Assembly: GCF_011299555.1 (NCBI RefSeq) | Contig: NZ_CP049857.1 | Span: 3,038,001 to 3,102,000, forward strand | Reading direction: 5' to 3' | From: Dysgonomonas sp. HDW5A | GTDB lineage: Bacteria; Bacteroidota; Bacteroidia; Bacteroidales; Dysgonomonadaceae | DNA length: 64,000 nt | Translations under genes and position numbers: made by a program | The notes under the pieces: model-generated | Database searches by the model: none | Seen by the model: the letters and a program-made list of their open reading frames with translations, nothing else | Told to the model about the DNA's origin: nothing | Part shown: piece after piece, positions 18,354 through 28,300 of the stretch | Position numbering within the stretch: position 1 is the first letter of the stretch | Layout of the letters: every line of letters starts with the position of its first letter

Positions 18354-18857
18354 ATGAAAAAACTATTTCATATAGGTTTGTTATGCCTATGTGCTTTATC
18401 TGCATACTCGCAAAAGGTGCATCACGATAAGACAAGTGGGACATACTTTTTTCAAAAAGCAACCCTTACGGTTTATAACGCTAACTCCAGATCAGTGGTT
18501 GATACCCGCACTATAAATGACCTTTCTACATTATCAAATGAGAAAGATGTATTCTTTGGAAGTGTATTTCGGGAAGCGAACATAAATGATGGACAGCTAA
18601 CATCTTGCATGTTGTCCGACAGTATTAATTATATCGTAAAAGATTTAAACGAATTAATACCTGCCCCAATAGAAGCTTCTTCCAAAAAAACGGATCAAAG
18701 TATTCCAAAACCTAATTATCCGGTACAACTAACACCTTATTCGTTCTCAATTGAAGGTAATACACTCACATTTACTACCGGTTTTTTATATGGAAATTCT
18801 CAATATAGTTTTCCTTTAGAAGGTAAATTAGTCCTTACCATGACCAAACAAAAATAA
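18354..18857 (+). CDS. Cassette 3 gene B: secreted ~167-aa protein
   Basis: 167 residues with signal peptide ending AYS before Gln. Conserved features of the B family: GTYFFQKATLTVYNANSRS, TRTINDLSTL, FFGSVFREA, and C-terminal LEGKLVLTMTKQK. Two bases separate it from C3, as in the other cassettes. The middle (residues about 90-125) is poorly conserved. Function unknown. Confidence 0.75.
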   Translation: MKKLFHIGLLCLCALSAYSQKVHHDKTSGTYFFQKATLTVYNANSRSVVDTRTINDLSTLSNEKDVFFGSVFREANINDGQLTSCMLSDSINYIVKDLNELIPAPIEASSKKTDQSIPKPNYPVQLTPYSFSIEGNTLTFTTGFLYGNSQYSFPLEGKLVLTMTKQK

Positions 18858-18859
18858 TC

Positions 18860-21754
18860 ATGAAACAGCTATACTATACTATCGTTTTTCTTTGCTTATT
18901 TATATTTTCGGTCGTAAGCGTGACCGCTCAGACATGTTCGTCGACCTTCACAGTAAGTACAACATCTACTCCGTCTACTTGCCAGGCAAACGGAACAATA
19001 ACCGTAACTCTTAACGGCGATGTAACCAATCTTTCCAATGTGCAATACGGGCTGACTACTTCTACCGGTGCTGCGGTTATCAATCCGCAGGAAAGTAATG
19101 TACTGACCAATATCCCTGCAGGTACCTACACCGTTAGTGTGCGTGCTTTTTGTCAGGTAGATGCCAATTACAACGTTGTAAAAACGGTAAGCAATGTAGT
19201 TGTGGGAGGTAACTATAAAGTGCCTTCAGCTTCTTTTAATGCTGCGAGTTCACGTAAATCATACGATGTGTGTAACACGGGTATTATTGTATTGAACGTA
19301 ACGGATGGCAGTGGAACTTTTACTTTTAATCTTACATCTGCACCTGCCGGTGTAGCCACCGGTGTAATTACACCGACCAAGAGTGGAACAACATATACAT
19401 TGCCCGGACAAAATTACCCTGCTGGAAACTATACTATCCAGATACAAGACGGTTGTTATACCTCAGTAGCTACTTTTACATTGGGGCAGGTAACCGGATA
19501 TCCACCGCCCTATTATACGAACTCTACCGGATTTTATCCTATCTTAACGGATGGTGTTTGTAATCAGATTAAGCTTTATGCATCATCGGTTAGTAACTCC
19601 AATGCTGATTATTACCGTTATTATCAGGATGGAATGTATGAGATGGGGGCAGCAGCTGTAGGTAATATGCCTACTGTATGGACTCCGTGGACATCTGCAA
19701 ATCTTGTATCCGGTGCTTATTTAACATTAGATATATCTCCATCTACTTATTCTAATTTTTATACGGCTAACAGTTTATCCGTGTATACTCGTCTCAAAGG
19801 TTGTCCAACAGGCTATACTTTTTATAATAGTAATTTTTATAATCCGATTATGAATAATAGCTATATTAGTAGAGACTGTAATAATTACGTATATAAAGTA
19901 TCTCCTTATTCGGTCGGTTATTATAATATGATCTGTTATCCGGCTACGGTTTCGGTAACCAAAACAATCGGAGGAGCGGTAATATACAGTAATCCGAGTT
20001 GGTCATATGATGTGAATGGTATACCGGTTACTTTAGATTACGATACCAGTTATACAATAACTATAACTGGATCTAACGGAAAGGCTATAACATCTTCTGT
20101 AAATACAAATCGTAATATACTTTTTACTAATAATCTGATCGATTGTAGTACTTACAAGCTCCAATACGCCGTTCCGTCGGCTAATACTTGCTGGCCGGTT
20201 AATGTAACTATTAAAGATGCTACGGGCAAGGTTATCTGTACCGATGAGATTCTTAACTCTACCAGTTATCGTCCATCTTGTCCTTTGAATTACGGACAAA
20301 CATATACTTTTACCGCTGTTTATGGCAATGGTTATACATATACTACTACTAAAAGTGTGGCATCAACTCTGCCTACAACGGTTAACTTCAGTCGTAGCTC
20401 CAGTAATGCATGTATTGAAGATAACGGGTATTTTTATACCAGTGTATCAAGTAATACACCTTGGCCTGCAGGTACTAAATTTACGATAACCGGTCCTGCC
20501 GGATATACTACTCAAACCTATACATCTACTAGTTCGGCTTGGTATTATTATTGGCCAACAGCAACGATTCCTGCCGGAAACTATACGCTGACAACCGATT
20601 ATGGTTGTGGTACACCTGTGGTTACCCAACTTATACAAAGAGGTGTGTATAGTGGAAAGGCTTTGGCATATACCACCGAGAATACATGTGCTGGTATGAA
20701 GGTTACTCCCTCGGGATCTATGACTTACGAAAGTGCGAATATTACCACCTACTACCGTTTGACAAATGGACCGGCAGGTTACGACAAAACCGTAATCACT
20801 ACCGGAGGCTCTTTTATCTTCTCGGCACCGGGAACTTATACGCTTGGTATTCTAAACACCAACAGTGCTACCGGATGTGTTATCAATACTAAAACGATTG
20901 TTTATACGGCTCCACCATTGGCATTGGACAATACAGGTACGAGTGCTTATGAATGTGTTGATAATGTGACCGGGATTATCCTCCTGAAAGCTATCAACGG
21001 AGTGGCACCTTACACCTATCAGTTATGGGATGAGGCTAATACAACTAAATTAGTTGCAACAGATTTGGTATCATCAGGTCAGGTGCATTTTAATTATGGA
21101 GAAGCTGAGCATACTTATACCGCACGTATTAAAGATCAGTGTGGTAATGAGTTCAGTCAAAAGGTAACTTTGGCTAAACTGAGTACAGCCCGTATTGTAA
21201 ATGCTGATCCGAGCAGTGTCTGTACTGGTGAAACCATAGTATTGAAATGTACTACACTCGGTAATACTGCTTATAATTGGACAGGTCCTAACGGTTACAC
21301 TTCTACTGCTCAAAATCCGACTATTCCCAATGCAACAGCAAGCATGTCGGGATGGTATAAGGTTTCGGTTATGCCCGAATTTTGCGGCGAAGCAGTGAAA
21401 GACAGTGCGTATGTTACCGTATATGCCCCGTTGACAGCAGGTACGGTTGCATTGCCACAGGCTGTATGCGTGCGTACTCCGGCAAATGCACTGAGTGGTG
21501 CAATAACAGGAGGTAGTGGTGCGTATACTTATCAATGGCAAACGAGTGCGAATGGTACAACAGGCTGGACAAATATTTCCGGAGCTACTGCCGCTAATTA
21601 TATGCCTCCCGTAAAGATTCAATCGGGTGCGAATTATTATCGTGTAGTAGTAACCGACAGATGTGGAACTGTTAATGGTAATCCAATAACAGTAAACAGC
21701 ACACCTTGTTACCTTCCGGTCAATCCGAGTATAAGATCAAAGTCTGAAAATTAA
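18860..21754 (+). CDS. Cassette 3 gene C: large Cys-rich SprB/Ig-like adhesin
   Basis: 964 residues; signal peptide ending VTA before Gln. The N-terminal module matches C2, while SSRKSYDVCNTGIIVLNVTD and the central region (SVYTRLKGCP, NPSWSYDVNGIPVTLDYDTS, SVNTNRN) match C1; the LWDEANTTKLVATDLVSS segment matches C2 again and the next (SGQVHFNYGEAEHTYTARI) matches C1. C3 is therefore a mosaic of C1-like and C2-like pieces. Ends PCYLPVNPSIRSKSEN, with the Arg-rich tail slightly altered. Predicted exported adhesin or filament subunit. Confidence 0.75.
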   Translation: MKQLYYTIVFLCLFIFSVVSVTAQTCSSTFTVSTTSTPSTCQANGTITVTLNGDVTNLSNVQYGLTTSTGAAVINPQESNVLTNIPAGTYTVSVRAFCQVDANYNVVKTVSNVVVGGNYKVPSASFNAASSRKSYDVCNTGIIVLNVTDGSGTFTFNLTSAPAGVATGVITPTKSGTTYTLPGQNYPAGNYTIQIQDGCYTSVATFTLGQVTGYPPPYYTNSTGFYPILTDGVCNQIKLYASSVSNSNADYYRYYQDGMYEMGAAAVGNMPTVWTPWTSANLVSGAYLTLDISPSTYSNFYTANSLSVYTRLKGCPTGYTFYNSNFYNPIMNNSYISRDCNNYVYKVSPYSVGYYNMICYPATVSVTKTIGGAVIYSNPSWSYDVNGIPVTLDYDTSYTITITGSNGKAITSSVNTNRNILFTNNLIDCSTYKLQYAVPSANTCWPVNVTIKDATGKVICTDEILNSTSYRPSCPLNYGQTYTFTAVYGNGYTYTTTKSVASTLPTTVNFSRSSSNACIEDNGYFYTSVSSNTPWPAGTKFTITGPAGYTTQTYTSTSSAWYYYWPTATIPAGNYTLTTDYGCGTPVVTQLIQRGVYSGKALAYTTENTCAGMKVTPSGSMTYESANITTYYRLTNGPAGYDKTVITTGGSFIFSAPGTYTLGILNTNSATGCVINTKTIVYTAPPLALDNTGTSAYECVDNVTGIILLKAINGVAPYTYQLWDEANTTKLVATDLVSSGQVHFNYGEAEHTYTARIKDQCGNEFSQKVTLAKLSTARIVNADPSSVCTGETIVLKCTTLGNTAYNWTGPNGYTSTAQNPTIPNATASMSGWYKVSVMPEFCGEAVKDSAYVTVYAPLTAGTVALPQAVCVRTPANALSGAITGGSGAYTYQWQTSANGTTGWTNISGATAANYMPPVKIQSGANYYRVVVTDRCGTVNGNPITVNSTPCYLPVNPSIRSKSEN

Positions 21755-21819
21755 AGTATAATAAGGAAACCTTTTTTCATACTCATATTAATGAGTTCGT
21801 ATTTTTAATTAAATAGTTT

Positions 21820-21851
21820 AAGAGGGTAGGATCTGCAGATCCTACCCTCTT
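21820..21851. terminator. Perfect 32-bp palindrome after cassette 3
   Basis: Sixteen-base arms meeting at CTG|CAG with no loop, followed by TTT. It differs in sequence from the hairpins after cassettes 1 and 2 and sits between the convergent C3 gene and the small lipoprotein gene, so it can end transcription from both sides. Confidence 0.7.
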
Positions 21852-21881
21852 TTAGGTATATAGTATTATGTAAATAATATT

Positions 21882-22142
21882 TTACTTTTTCCAATCTTGT
21901 TTTTGATCTGACTTGTAGCGCTTCATTTGTTCATTTATAGACTTATCAGCTTTCTTTTCTAGATCTGCAGGAATGATATACGTATTGCAATGAGTGATGC
22001 AGTAATTACAGTCGCGAACGCATTGTTCAGAGCAATGAGGATAATTGCATTCATCATAACCTAAAAGAGAGTTCACTACTGCACAAGAACAAAAAGAGGT
22101 AGTAATAAACATAACTAAAAATGCGATCATCAGATTTTTCAT
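21882..22142 (-). CDS. Small Cys-rich lipoprotein (86 aa)
   Basis: 86 residues: signal peptide with lipobox-like end (MKNLMIAFLVMFITTSFCSC), then a compact Cys-rich part (DECNYPHCSEQCVRDCNYCI, eight Cys in about 35 residues) and a charged helical tail (EKKADKSINEQMKRY). The Cys arrangement could hold disulfides or a metal. It is downstream of the larger lipoprotein gene on the same strand (gap 48 bp), so probably co-transcribed. Family unknown. Confidence 0.65.
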   Translation of the reverse strand: MKNLMIAFLVMFITTSFCSCAVVNSLLGYDECNYPHCSEQCVRDCNYCITHCNTYIIPADLEKKADKSINEQMKRYKSDQKQDWKK

Positions 22143-22190
22143 ATTTATTGTAACCCAGTTATAGTTTTAGTAATCTTAAGAATCTCAGGT

Positions 22191-23138
22191 TTAGTCTGCT
22201 TTTTCCTGAATAAGTGTATAGGTTCCGGTGGGTGTAATTTCTATCCATTTACCTTCTATGGTTTTCGTGTTCTTAGTTCGATTGTTAATAAGTGTCAGAA
22301 GATAAGATACTTTCCGTTTGCGATATTGAATTTCAAAATAGAAATGCGACTTGCCAATAGGTACATTGATTTTTGTCTCCACTTCTTCAAGTTGGGTTGG
22401 TCTTGTATCTGTACCGTAGCTGTATCTGCTTTTATCTCCGTTGTAGTAAATTTCGTTGTTATAAATGCCAGATGGAACTTTAACTTCCACTCTGCTTGTG
22501 TCATACCACGTGAAAGCATTTTTGTCGCTACTTTCGAAAAACGATTGCTTATTGAGATTTAAGAACGGAAAAGTTGACATTTCCATAGGGCTACCTATAT
22601 CAAAGTTATATGATCTGCTCCCTTTGGTTGTATATATAGAGTCCGAATCGTCTTTTTGTATTGAATATTCTATTTTATCGAAAGTATATCCCTGCGATTT
22701 TTTTTGCAGGATAGTAATTTCAGTCAGCTCATTACCCGATTTCAAAACTATGGTAAAATTGAAATCTTCACCGGTATTATTTTCCTCTACTATTACTTTT
22801 AACTGTGATGGAGTGTTGCGTACAATTCGGAAACCTTTGTCCTTCCATATGCTTTCCACTTTTCCTAGTCCGGTTAATTCAAGCTTCGTATTTTTTGTGA
22901 CTTTTCCATCAGCAGTGTATACTTCCCCAAATATGTCCATATTGTCGTTCTTGTTTATTACGCCGGCAATTGTGATATCTTCGATATTTAGCGATATATC
23001 GGTTTCACCACCTTCACCTTCCATTTCTATCGACCTTACCGATGGTTTTATAGTTGGTTCATCATCATTACTACAGGCTGAAATTAGAAAAATACATAAC
23101 AACAGGGCTATTACTTTGCGTTTGCTGTATTGATCCAT
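22191..23138 (-). CDS. Surface lipoprotein, hypothetical (315 aa)
   Basis: 315 residues. Signal peptide with lipobox SACS and the acidic sequence NDDE right after the Cys, which fits the Bacteroidota surface lipoprotein export signal. The rest is beta-rich with repeated Thr/Lys and no membrane segment; residues about 35-150 may be one Ig-like domain (MEGEGGETDISLNIEDITIA resembles BACON/Ig N-terminal strands) and the C-terminal half another sandwich (YFEIQYRKRKVSYLLTLI). Function unknown. Likely leads the two-gene lipoprotein unit with the gene at 21882. Confidence 0.7.
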   Translation of the reverse strand: MDQYSKRKVIALLLCIFLISACSNDDEPTIKPSVRSIEMEGEGGETDISLNIEDITIAGVINKNDNMDIFGEVYTADGKVTKNTKLELTGLGKVESIWKDKGFRIVRNTPSQLKVIVEENNTGEDFNFTIVLKSGNELTEITILQKKSQGYTFDKIEYSIQKDDSDSIYTTKGSRSYNFDIGSPMEMSTFPFLNLNKQSFFESSDKNAFTWYDTSRVEVKVPSGIYNNEIYYNGDKSRYSYGTDTRPTQLEEVETKINVPIGKSHFYFEIQYRKRKVSYLLTLINNRTKNTKTIEGKWIEITPTGTYTLIQEKAD

Positions 23139-23505
23139 GTCTTTAAAATATTATGAGTTATAGTTAATGTTTTATGTCTATAGTCGGTTATTATTACGTG
23201 TAATACCAAGTAAATAAAATTATCAAAAAAATAATGATTATAGAATAATATTAGTATCTATTTTAAACTTTTATATAATCTAATGAAAATGACAATAAAG
23301 AAAACAGTTATAAAACGTATGATGTGTAGAATAGAGTTAAGCTAAAATTCAAATTATACATCCGATAACAGGAAACAGGTTTGCTAGTTTAAAAGCATTG
23401 ATTTTTAAAACATCATCCTCATATATTTTGTTGCCTGCATAATCAGTATCCCTCCCGGTTAGCCCCTCTCTTTTGATCTCATAGTTGTTGTTTATTGTTT
23501 AACTG
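23139..23505. other. AT-rich gap, no gene seen
   Basis: About 370 bp between two minus-strand genes. It is strongly AT-rich and should contain the promoter of the lipoprotein pair on its left. I see no coding frame, RNA or clear hairpin in it. Confidence 0.5.
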
Positions 23506-24291
23506 TTATTGTTTTTCGTATAAAGTTGTTTGAAGTGTTTCTAATTTTTGTCCTCGTTCCATATTCTTCTTTTCCTGTTGAATGACATACAGAGCTAATT
23601 CTTCGATCTTTTGAAGAAGCTTTATTTGAAACTCATTCATATTAAGTCCTTCGGTTTGCATTTGTTGTTCACTTGGAATTTCTGGTAAATGTTTGTTTTC
23701 TGTAATAAACCCTTCAACTTCAGATAAAGGTTTTAAATCATACTCATTACTGAATACATGATCGTCTCTGGCGGTGATCTCTACTTTTACTTCTCTGGCT
23801 CGAACTGTTCCTGCAATATCCAATTCTCCTCTATGAAATTTCCCAATCTGCCGGGCATCATATATTGTAATCCGAATACATCCATTTGTCATAGCTCCTC
23901 CTCTATAGAAATCGATACTATTATTTATTCTTGCATAAAATTTATGCTCTATGTTGAATGATTTTAGTTTATCCAAAAGAATACCATTGGTTGCCTGTGT
24001 ATAATAAGATTTAACATCCAAATAGCTTCTTTCACCCTCATTGTTACCTTCCTATAATCTGGATAAAACTGTTTTTAAAGTATAATCCGAAAGACTATTA
24101 CTACTAGGTGTATTGCCACTTAACTCTCCTCTTATTGCCTGAGAGCCATTGTCATTCAATACATTTGCCCAAGCCTCTTTTTCCTTATTATTTGTGCTGC
24201 GAATGAACATTAGAGACAGACCAGTTTCAAAAGCATCAACCCCTTGGCTAAAGAATAATGAAGTTAAAATAAGAAATAAGATCTTTCGCAT
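23506..24291 (-). pseudogene. Tail-fibre/S74-like secreted protein interrupted by an in-frame TAG
   Basis: An upstream frame (24052-24291: signal peptide MRKILFLILTSLFFSQGVDA plus about 60 residues) stops at TAG (24052-24054). Ten sense codons later, in the same frame, the frame that continues to 23506 has its first usable start, a TTG. Reading through the TAG gives one protein of about 261 residues. Its C-terminal part has the well-known Bacteroidota pattern VKVEITARDDHVFSNEYDLK, then PLSEVEGFITENKHLPEIPS and a coiled coil (IKLLQKIEELALYVIQQEKK), resembling the intramolecular-chaperone end of tail-fibre-like secreted proteins. A single nonsense mutation is the simplest reading; readthrough or a sequencing error are alternatives. 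The N-terminal repeat region is short for this group. Confidence 0.7.
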
Positions 24292-24453
24292 AATGGAATA
24301 TAATAAATTTGGACAAATTTAATAATATCTTCTCGTTCTGTATCTTCCTACTTGATTACGTTTTAGTGAATATAAATTCATTATCTATTAACCTGATTAG
24401 ATAATATCCGTAACATATTGTCATGTTCTTTGCAGCGTTAAAAAAAAAGAACT

Positions 24454-25299
24454 ATGAATACACTTTTATTTATTTTATTAAATCTGATAAATCCTCTAAC
24501 CGAAAGTAAAGTATCAAAATCTTTTACATTAGATTCTTTAGGAGCATGTCAAGGCATAACCTATCTAGACAGTAAAGTATATGCGTATGGAGACCGAGAA
24601 GTCGGCGTAATCAGAGAATATAAATTCAATACTGATACTTTGATTTTTACAGGTCGGGAGTGTCAATTTTCAATAGGAGGTAAGAATATCATTAAACACC
24701 CTACAGGTATTGCCTATAAAGATGGCAAAACATTTATCGGAAATAGTGTGCGTTTGCCGGAAAATAAAAATCATTGGATAGCAGAAATTTACCTTTTAGA
24801 CTGGAATATTTTACTCAATGATAGAGTATTGGACAATGCTATTCTAAACAGAATAGAGGACGATCTGGCCATACAAGGGACTCGCCCCGAGTATGTGAAA
24901 TTCAATAACAATTATTATATCGCAACTGCCGATTATGGCAATAACCGCAATGAGGTCAGATTATATAATCCAGAGCAACTCGCAAAAGCATCGAAAACAA
25001 GTGAAGAAGGCGTATTAGTCACAAGATTCAAATGCGGTCCATGGGTACAGAATCTGCATTGGATTGAAAAAGAAAATATACTCGTATTAGTCCAAAACCA
25101 AATAGAGGGGCGTAAATGGAGGTTGACCTTCTTAGATTTACCGGCTTCGATAAGTGCCGGAGAAGAACAAGTTTTAAAAGTGATTGATTTTGACAGGCAA
25201 GACGAACTCGAAGGCTTCTGCTTACTCAACGATATATCGGTAGCCTTGGCTACTACTTCATCAAGAAAAGACAACCTACATATTATAGATATAAAGTAA
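24454..25299 (+). CDS. Secreted propeller-like protein at head of PUL
   Basis: 281 residues, hydrophobic N-terminus that may be a signal peptide (MNTLLFILLNLINPL). The body has repeated strand pairs such as GITYLDSKVYAYGDREVGVI, GIAYKDGKTFIGNSV and YYIATADYGNNRNEVRLYNP, consistent with a beta-propeller. I do not recognise an exact family and see no catalytic motif. It stands 50 bp upstream of susC and in the same direction, so it is probably the first gene of the PUL and may bind or act on part of the substrate. Confidence 0.6.
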   Translation: MNTLLFILLNLINPLTESKVSKSFTLDSLGACQGITYLDSKVYAYGDREVGVIREYKFNTDTLIFTGRECQFSIGGKNIIKHPTGIAYKDGKTFIGNSVRLPENKNHWIAEIYLLDWNILLNDRVLDNAILNRIEDDLAIQGTRPEYVKFNNNYYIATADYGNNRNEVRLYNPEQLAKASKTSEEGVLVTRFKCGPWVQNLHWIEKENILVLVQNQIEGRKWRLTFLDLPASISAGEEQVLKVIDFDRQDELEGFCLLNDISVALATTSSRKDNLHIIDIK

Positions 25300-25349
25300 T
25301 CATTCTAACAATCTGAATTAATAAAACAACTTATAACTAAATAACTAAA

Positions 25350-28300
25350 ATGAAGAAAAAGCAAGTAATGTATCATTTGATCCTGTTTCTGACAGGGATA
25401 TTTTACCTGAGTTCGCAAAGCCTTTCTGCAAACGAACTAAATGATAGGAAAGTAACAGGTATAGTAACGGACAAACTAGGAGAGCCACTGATAGGTACTG
25501 TTGTAACGATAAAAGGAACTTCCAAAGGTACAGCCTGTGATATAGATGGCAAATTCGAGCTACAGGTTGAAAACAAAAACTCGACACTGATATTCTCGTT
25601 GATTGGATATACATCAAAAGAAGTACAAATATCAGGAACTGATAACTTAACAATAATATTGGATGAGGATAACAAACTATTGGATGAAATAGTCGTTATC
25701 GGTTATCAAAGTATGCGTAGAAGCGATCTTACAGGAGCTGTGTCAAGTGTAAAAGCGGGAGAGCTAAATGCAACAGCACCTAATCTCGGACAAGGTCTGG
25801 TTGGTAAAGTAGCCGGTGTACAAATATCACAGACAAGCGGTGCTCCCTACGATGGTGTGAAAATAAGAGTTAGAGGTGTTGCGTCCATTAATGCCAGCTC
25901 CGATCCACTATATGTTATAGACGGCTATCCGTCTAACGGCGACCCATTTATTAACCCCGAAGATATAGAATCGATCGAAGTTCTTAAAGATGCCGCTTCG
26001 GCAGCCATTTATGGTTCGAGAGCAGCAGGCGGGGTGGTTTTGATTACCACAAAACGAGGAAAAGAAGGAAAGCCTAAAATTGAATTCGGTTACCAGATAG
26101 GAGTCAATCAACTGAGTAAGAAAATAGATATGCTCAACTCTCAGGAGTTTGCAGAATTGCTTGTTGACGGACGCAACAACACATACAAAGATATGATTAT
26201 TAATGCCGGAAAATCGTGGGATGACTCTATGTATAGCCATGATAATGCTACCCGTACAAAAAATATTGGTAGTAGCAATTCTGGAGTTAAGATTCCCGAT
26301 TTCTTGTATGATTTCAAAAATCAAAAAGTAATAAGCCCCGAGCAAGATACCGACTGGCAAGATGAATTATATAGAAATGCACTGACTACCAGATACAATC
26401 TGTCTATACTCGGAGGAGGAAAATCGGTACGTTATTTAGTAAATGCAGGCTACCAAGATGAAGAAGGTATCATCATCACCACCAGACAACGCCGTTTAAA
26501 CTTAAGGGCTAATATCGACATTGATGTGAACGATAAACTTACAGTTGGTACTAATCTGGCTATGACTAATAACTGGAACAATGAGGTGGAAGAAGGTCGT
26601 TTCGACAAAGGTCCTATCTTAGGAGCTTTGGTATATGCCCCCATATTTAAAGCATACAACGAAGATGGCTCGTTTTCTAAGTTTGAAATGTCTAATTTAT
26701 CATCAGAATACGGTTTTCAACAAATTGAAAATCCGTTGGCAATAGCGAGCGAAACTAAGATAAAACGTACGGCAGACAGACATACTTACAATATGTTCGG
26801 AGTATATAAAATTACGCCATATCTACAAGCTAAAGCTAATCTGGCGATGTATAACTACAATGAAAAATTTGAGCATTACAGACCTACTACTTTAAGTACA
26901 GGTACTAATGCCCCTTCGTCTGATGCCGCTATGGCTGCCGCTTTTGCACGGGTTGCCAATAAAAGGAATACCGACTATTTGGGAGAATTTACAGTCAACT
27001 TTGATAAGACGTTTGGCAAACAAAGGCTCAATGGTGTAGTAGGTTATTCGATGCAACGAAACCTGACAGATATAATAGATATTACTGCAAAAGGGTTTCA
27101 GGATGATTATATCCAAGAGATTACGGCAAAAGGTGCAGATCCGTCTAATTTTACGTTAAACAATGGCACTAAGAAATCGAATTGGAGTCTTTTATCGTAT
27201 TTCTCAAGACTTAATTATAGCATTGACTCCAAGTATTTCTTAACTGCTTCATTCCGTGGAGATGGATGTTCGCTATTTGGCACACTCAATCGTTGGGGAT
27301 ATTTCCCTTCCGTTTCGGCAGGATGGAATGCTTCGGATGAGGCGTTTTATAAAAATATGTTGGGTAATTCGTCTACATTGCGTCTAAGAGCTAGCTGGGG
27401 ATTGAGCGGAAACAATAATATTGGTAACTATAACTTTTTGCAAACCATGTCTAAACCGACTGGTGTTGTATTTGGTAACGGAACTATCAACACATCGATG
27501 TATCCCGGTGGATTTAAAGACAAAAATCTGGGATGGGAATCGACCTCTCAATTCAACTTCGGAGCCGACCTCGGACTTTTGAACGGAAGATTGTCTTTAT
27601 CAGCCAATTATTTTATCAGTCATACTTTCAATTTATTGTTTGACCAACCTATCTCTGCTATTTCGGGTTCTACGTCTATGTTGACTAACCTTCCCGATTC
27701 AAAAATCCGCAATCAGGGTCTCGATCTTCAAGTAGACGGACGAATCATTTCTTCAAAAGATTTTGATTTGAATGCCAGTGGAAATATTCTGATCAATAAA
27801 AATAAGGTTATTGATATGGGGGGAGCCAGTACTATTATTACCAATGGAGCGGAAAGATCATACAAAACGCATATAACAATGGAGGGGCAACCTATAGGTA
27901 TGTTTTATGGGTTCAAAGTAAAAGGTATGGTTACAGAAGCTGATATGGCAAATATTGCCAAGGATGATAAGTTTTACAATGCGGCGACCCAATCTTTCCC
28001 CGAAGGATATAAGCTACAAGGACCTGCCCGTTCTACGTCATCTACAACAAAATTAGCACCCGGCGATCTTTATTTTGAAGATACAAATAACGACGGTGTT
28101 GTAAATGACGAAGACAAAGCCATCATAGGATCGCCACATCCCGATTTTACATTCGGGTTCATGCTTAGTGCCAGATACAAAACATGGGATATAAGAACAG
28201 CCTTTAACGGCTCGGTAGGAAATGAGATTCTGGATGGACAGGATTATTATATTTTCAATATGGAAGGCTCAGGCAATCAGTACTCAGTTGTAAACGACAG

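Noticed and set aside
8761-21860. Antisense ORFs inside the A-B-C cassettes (for example 11210-11479, 21074-21622)
   Set aside because: Cys/Arg/Ser-rich frames created by Thr- and Tyr-rich codons on the sense strand; shadows of the adhesin genes.
8761-21860. Cassettes considered as transposon or prophage
   Set aside because: No transposase, integrase or phage structural gene; every product is exported and each unit has its own promoter and hairpin.
12980-21860. Regular repeats considered as CRISPR
   Set aside because: Repeats are single long palindromes several kb apart, not short direct repeats with unique spacers; no cas genes.
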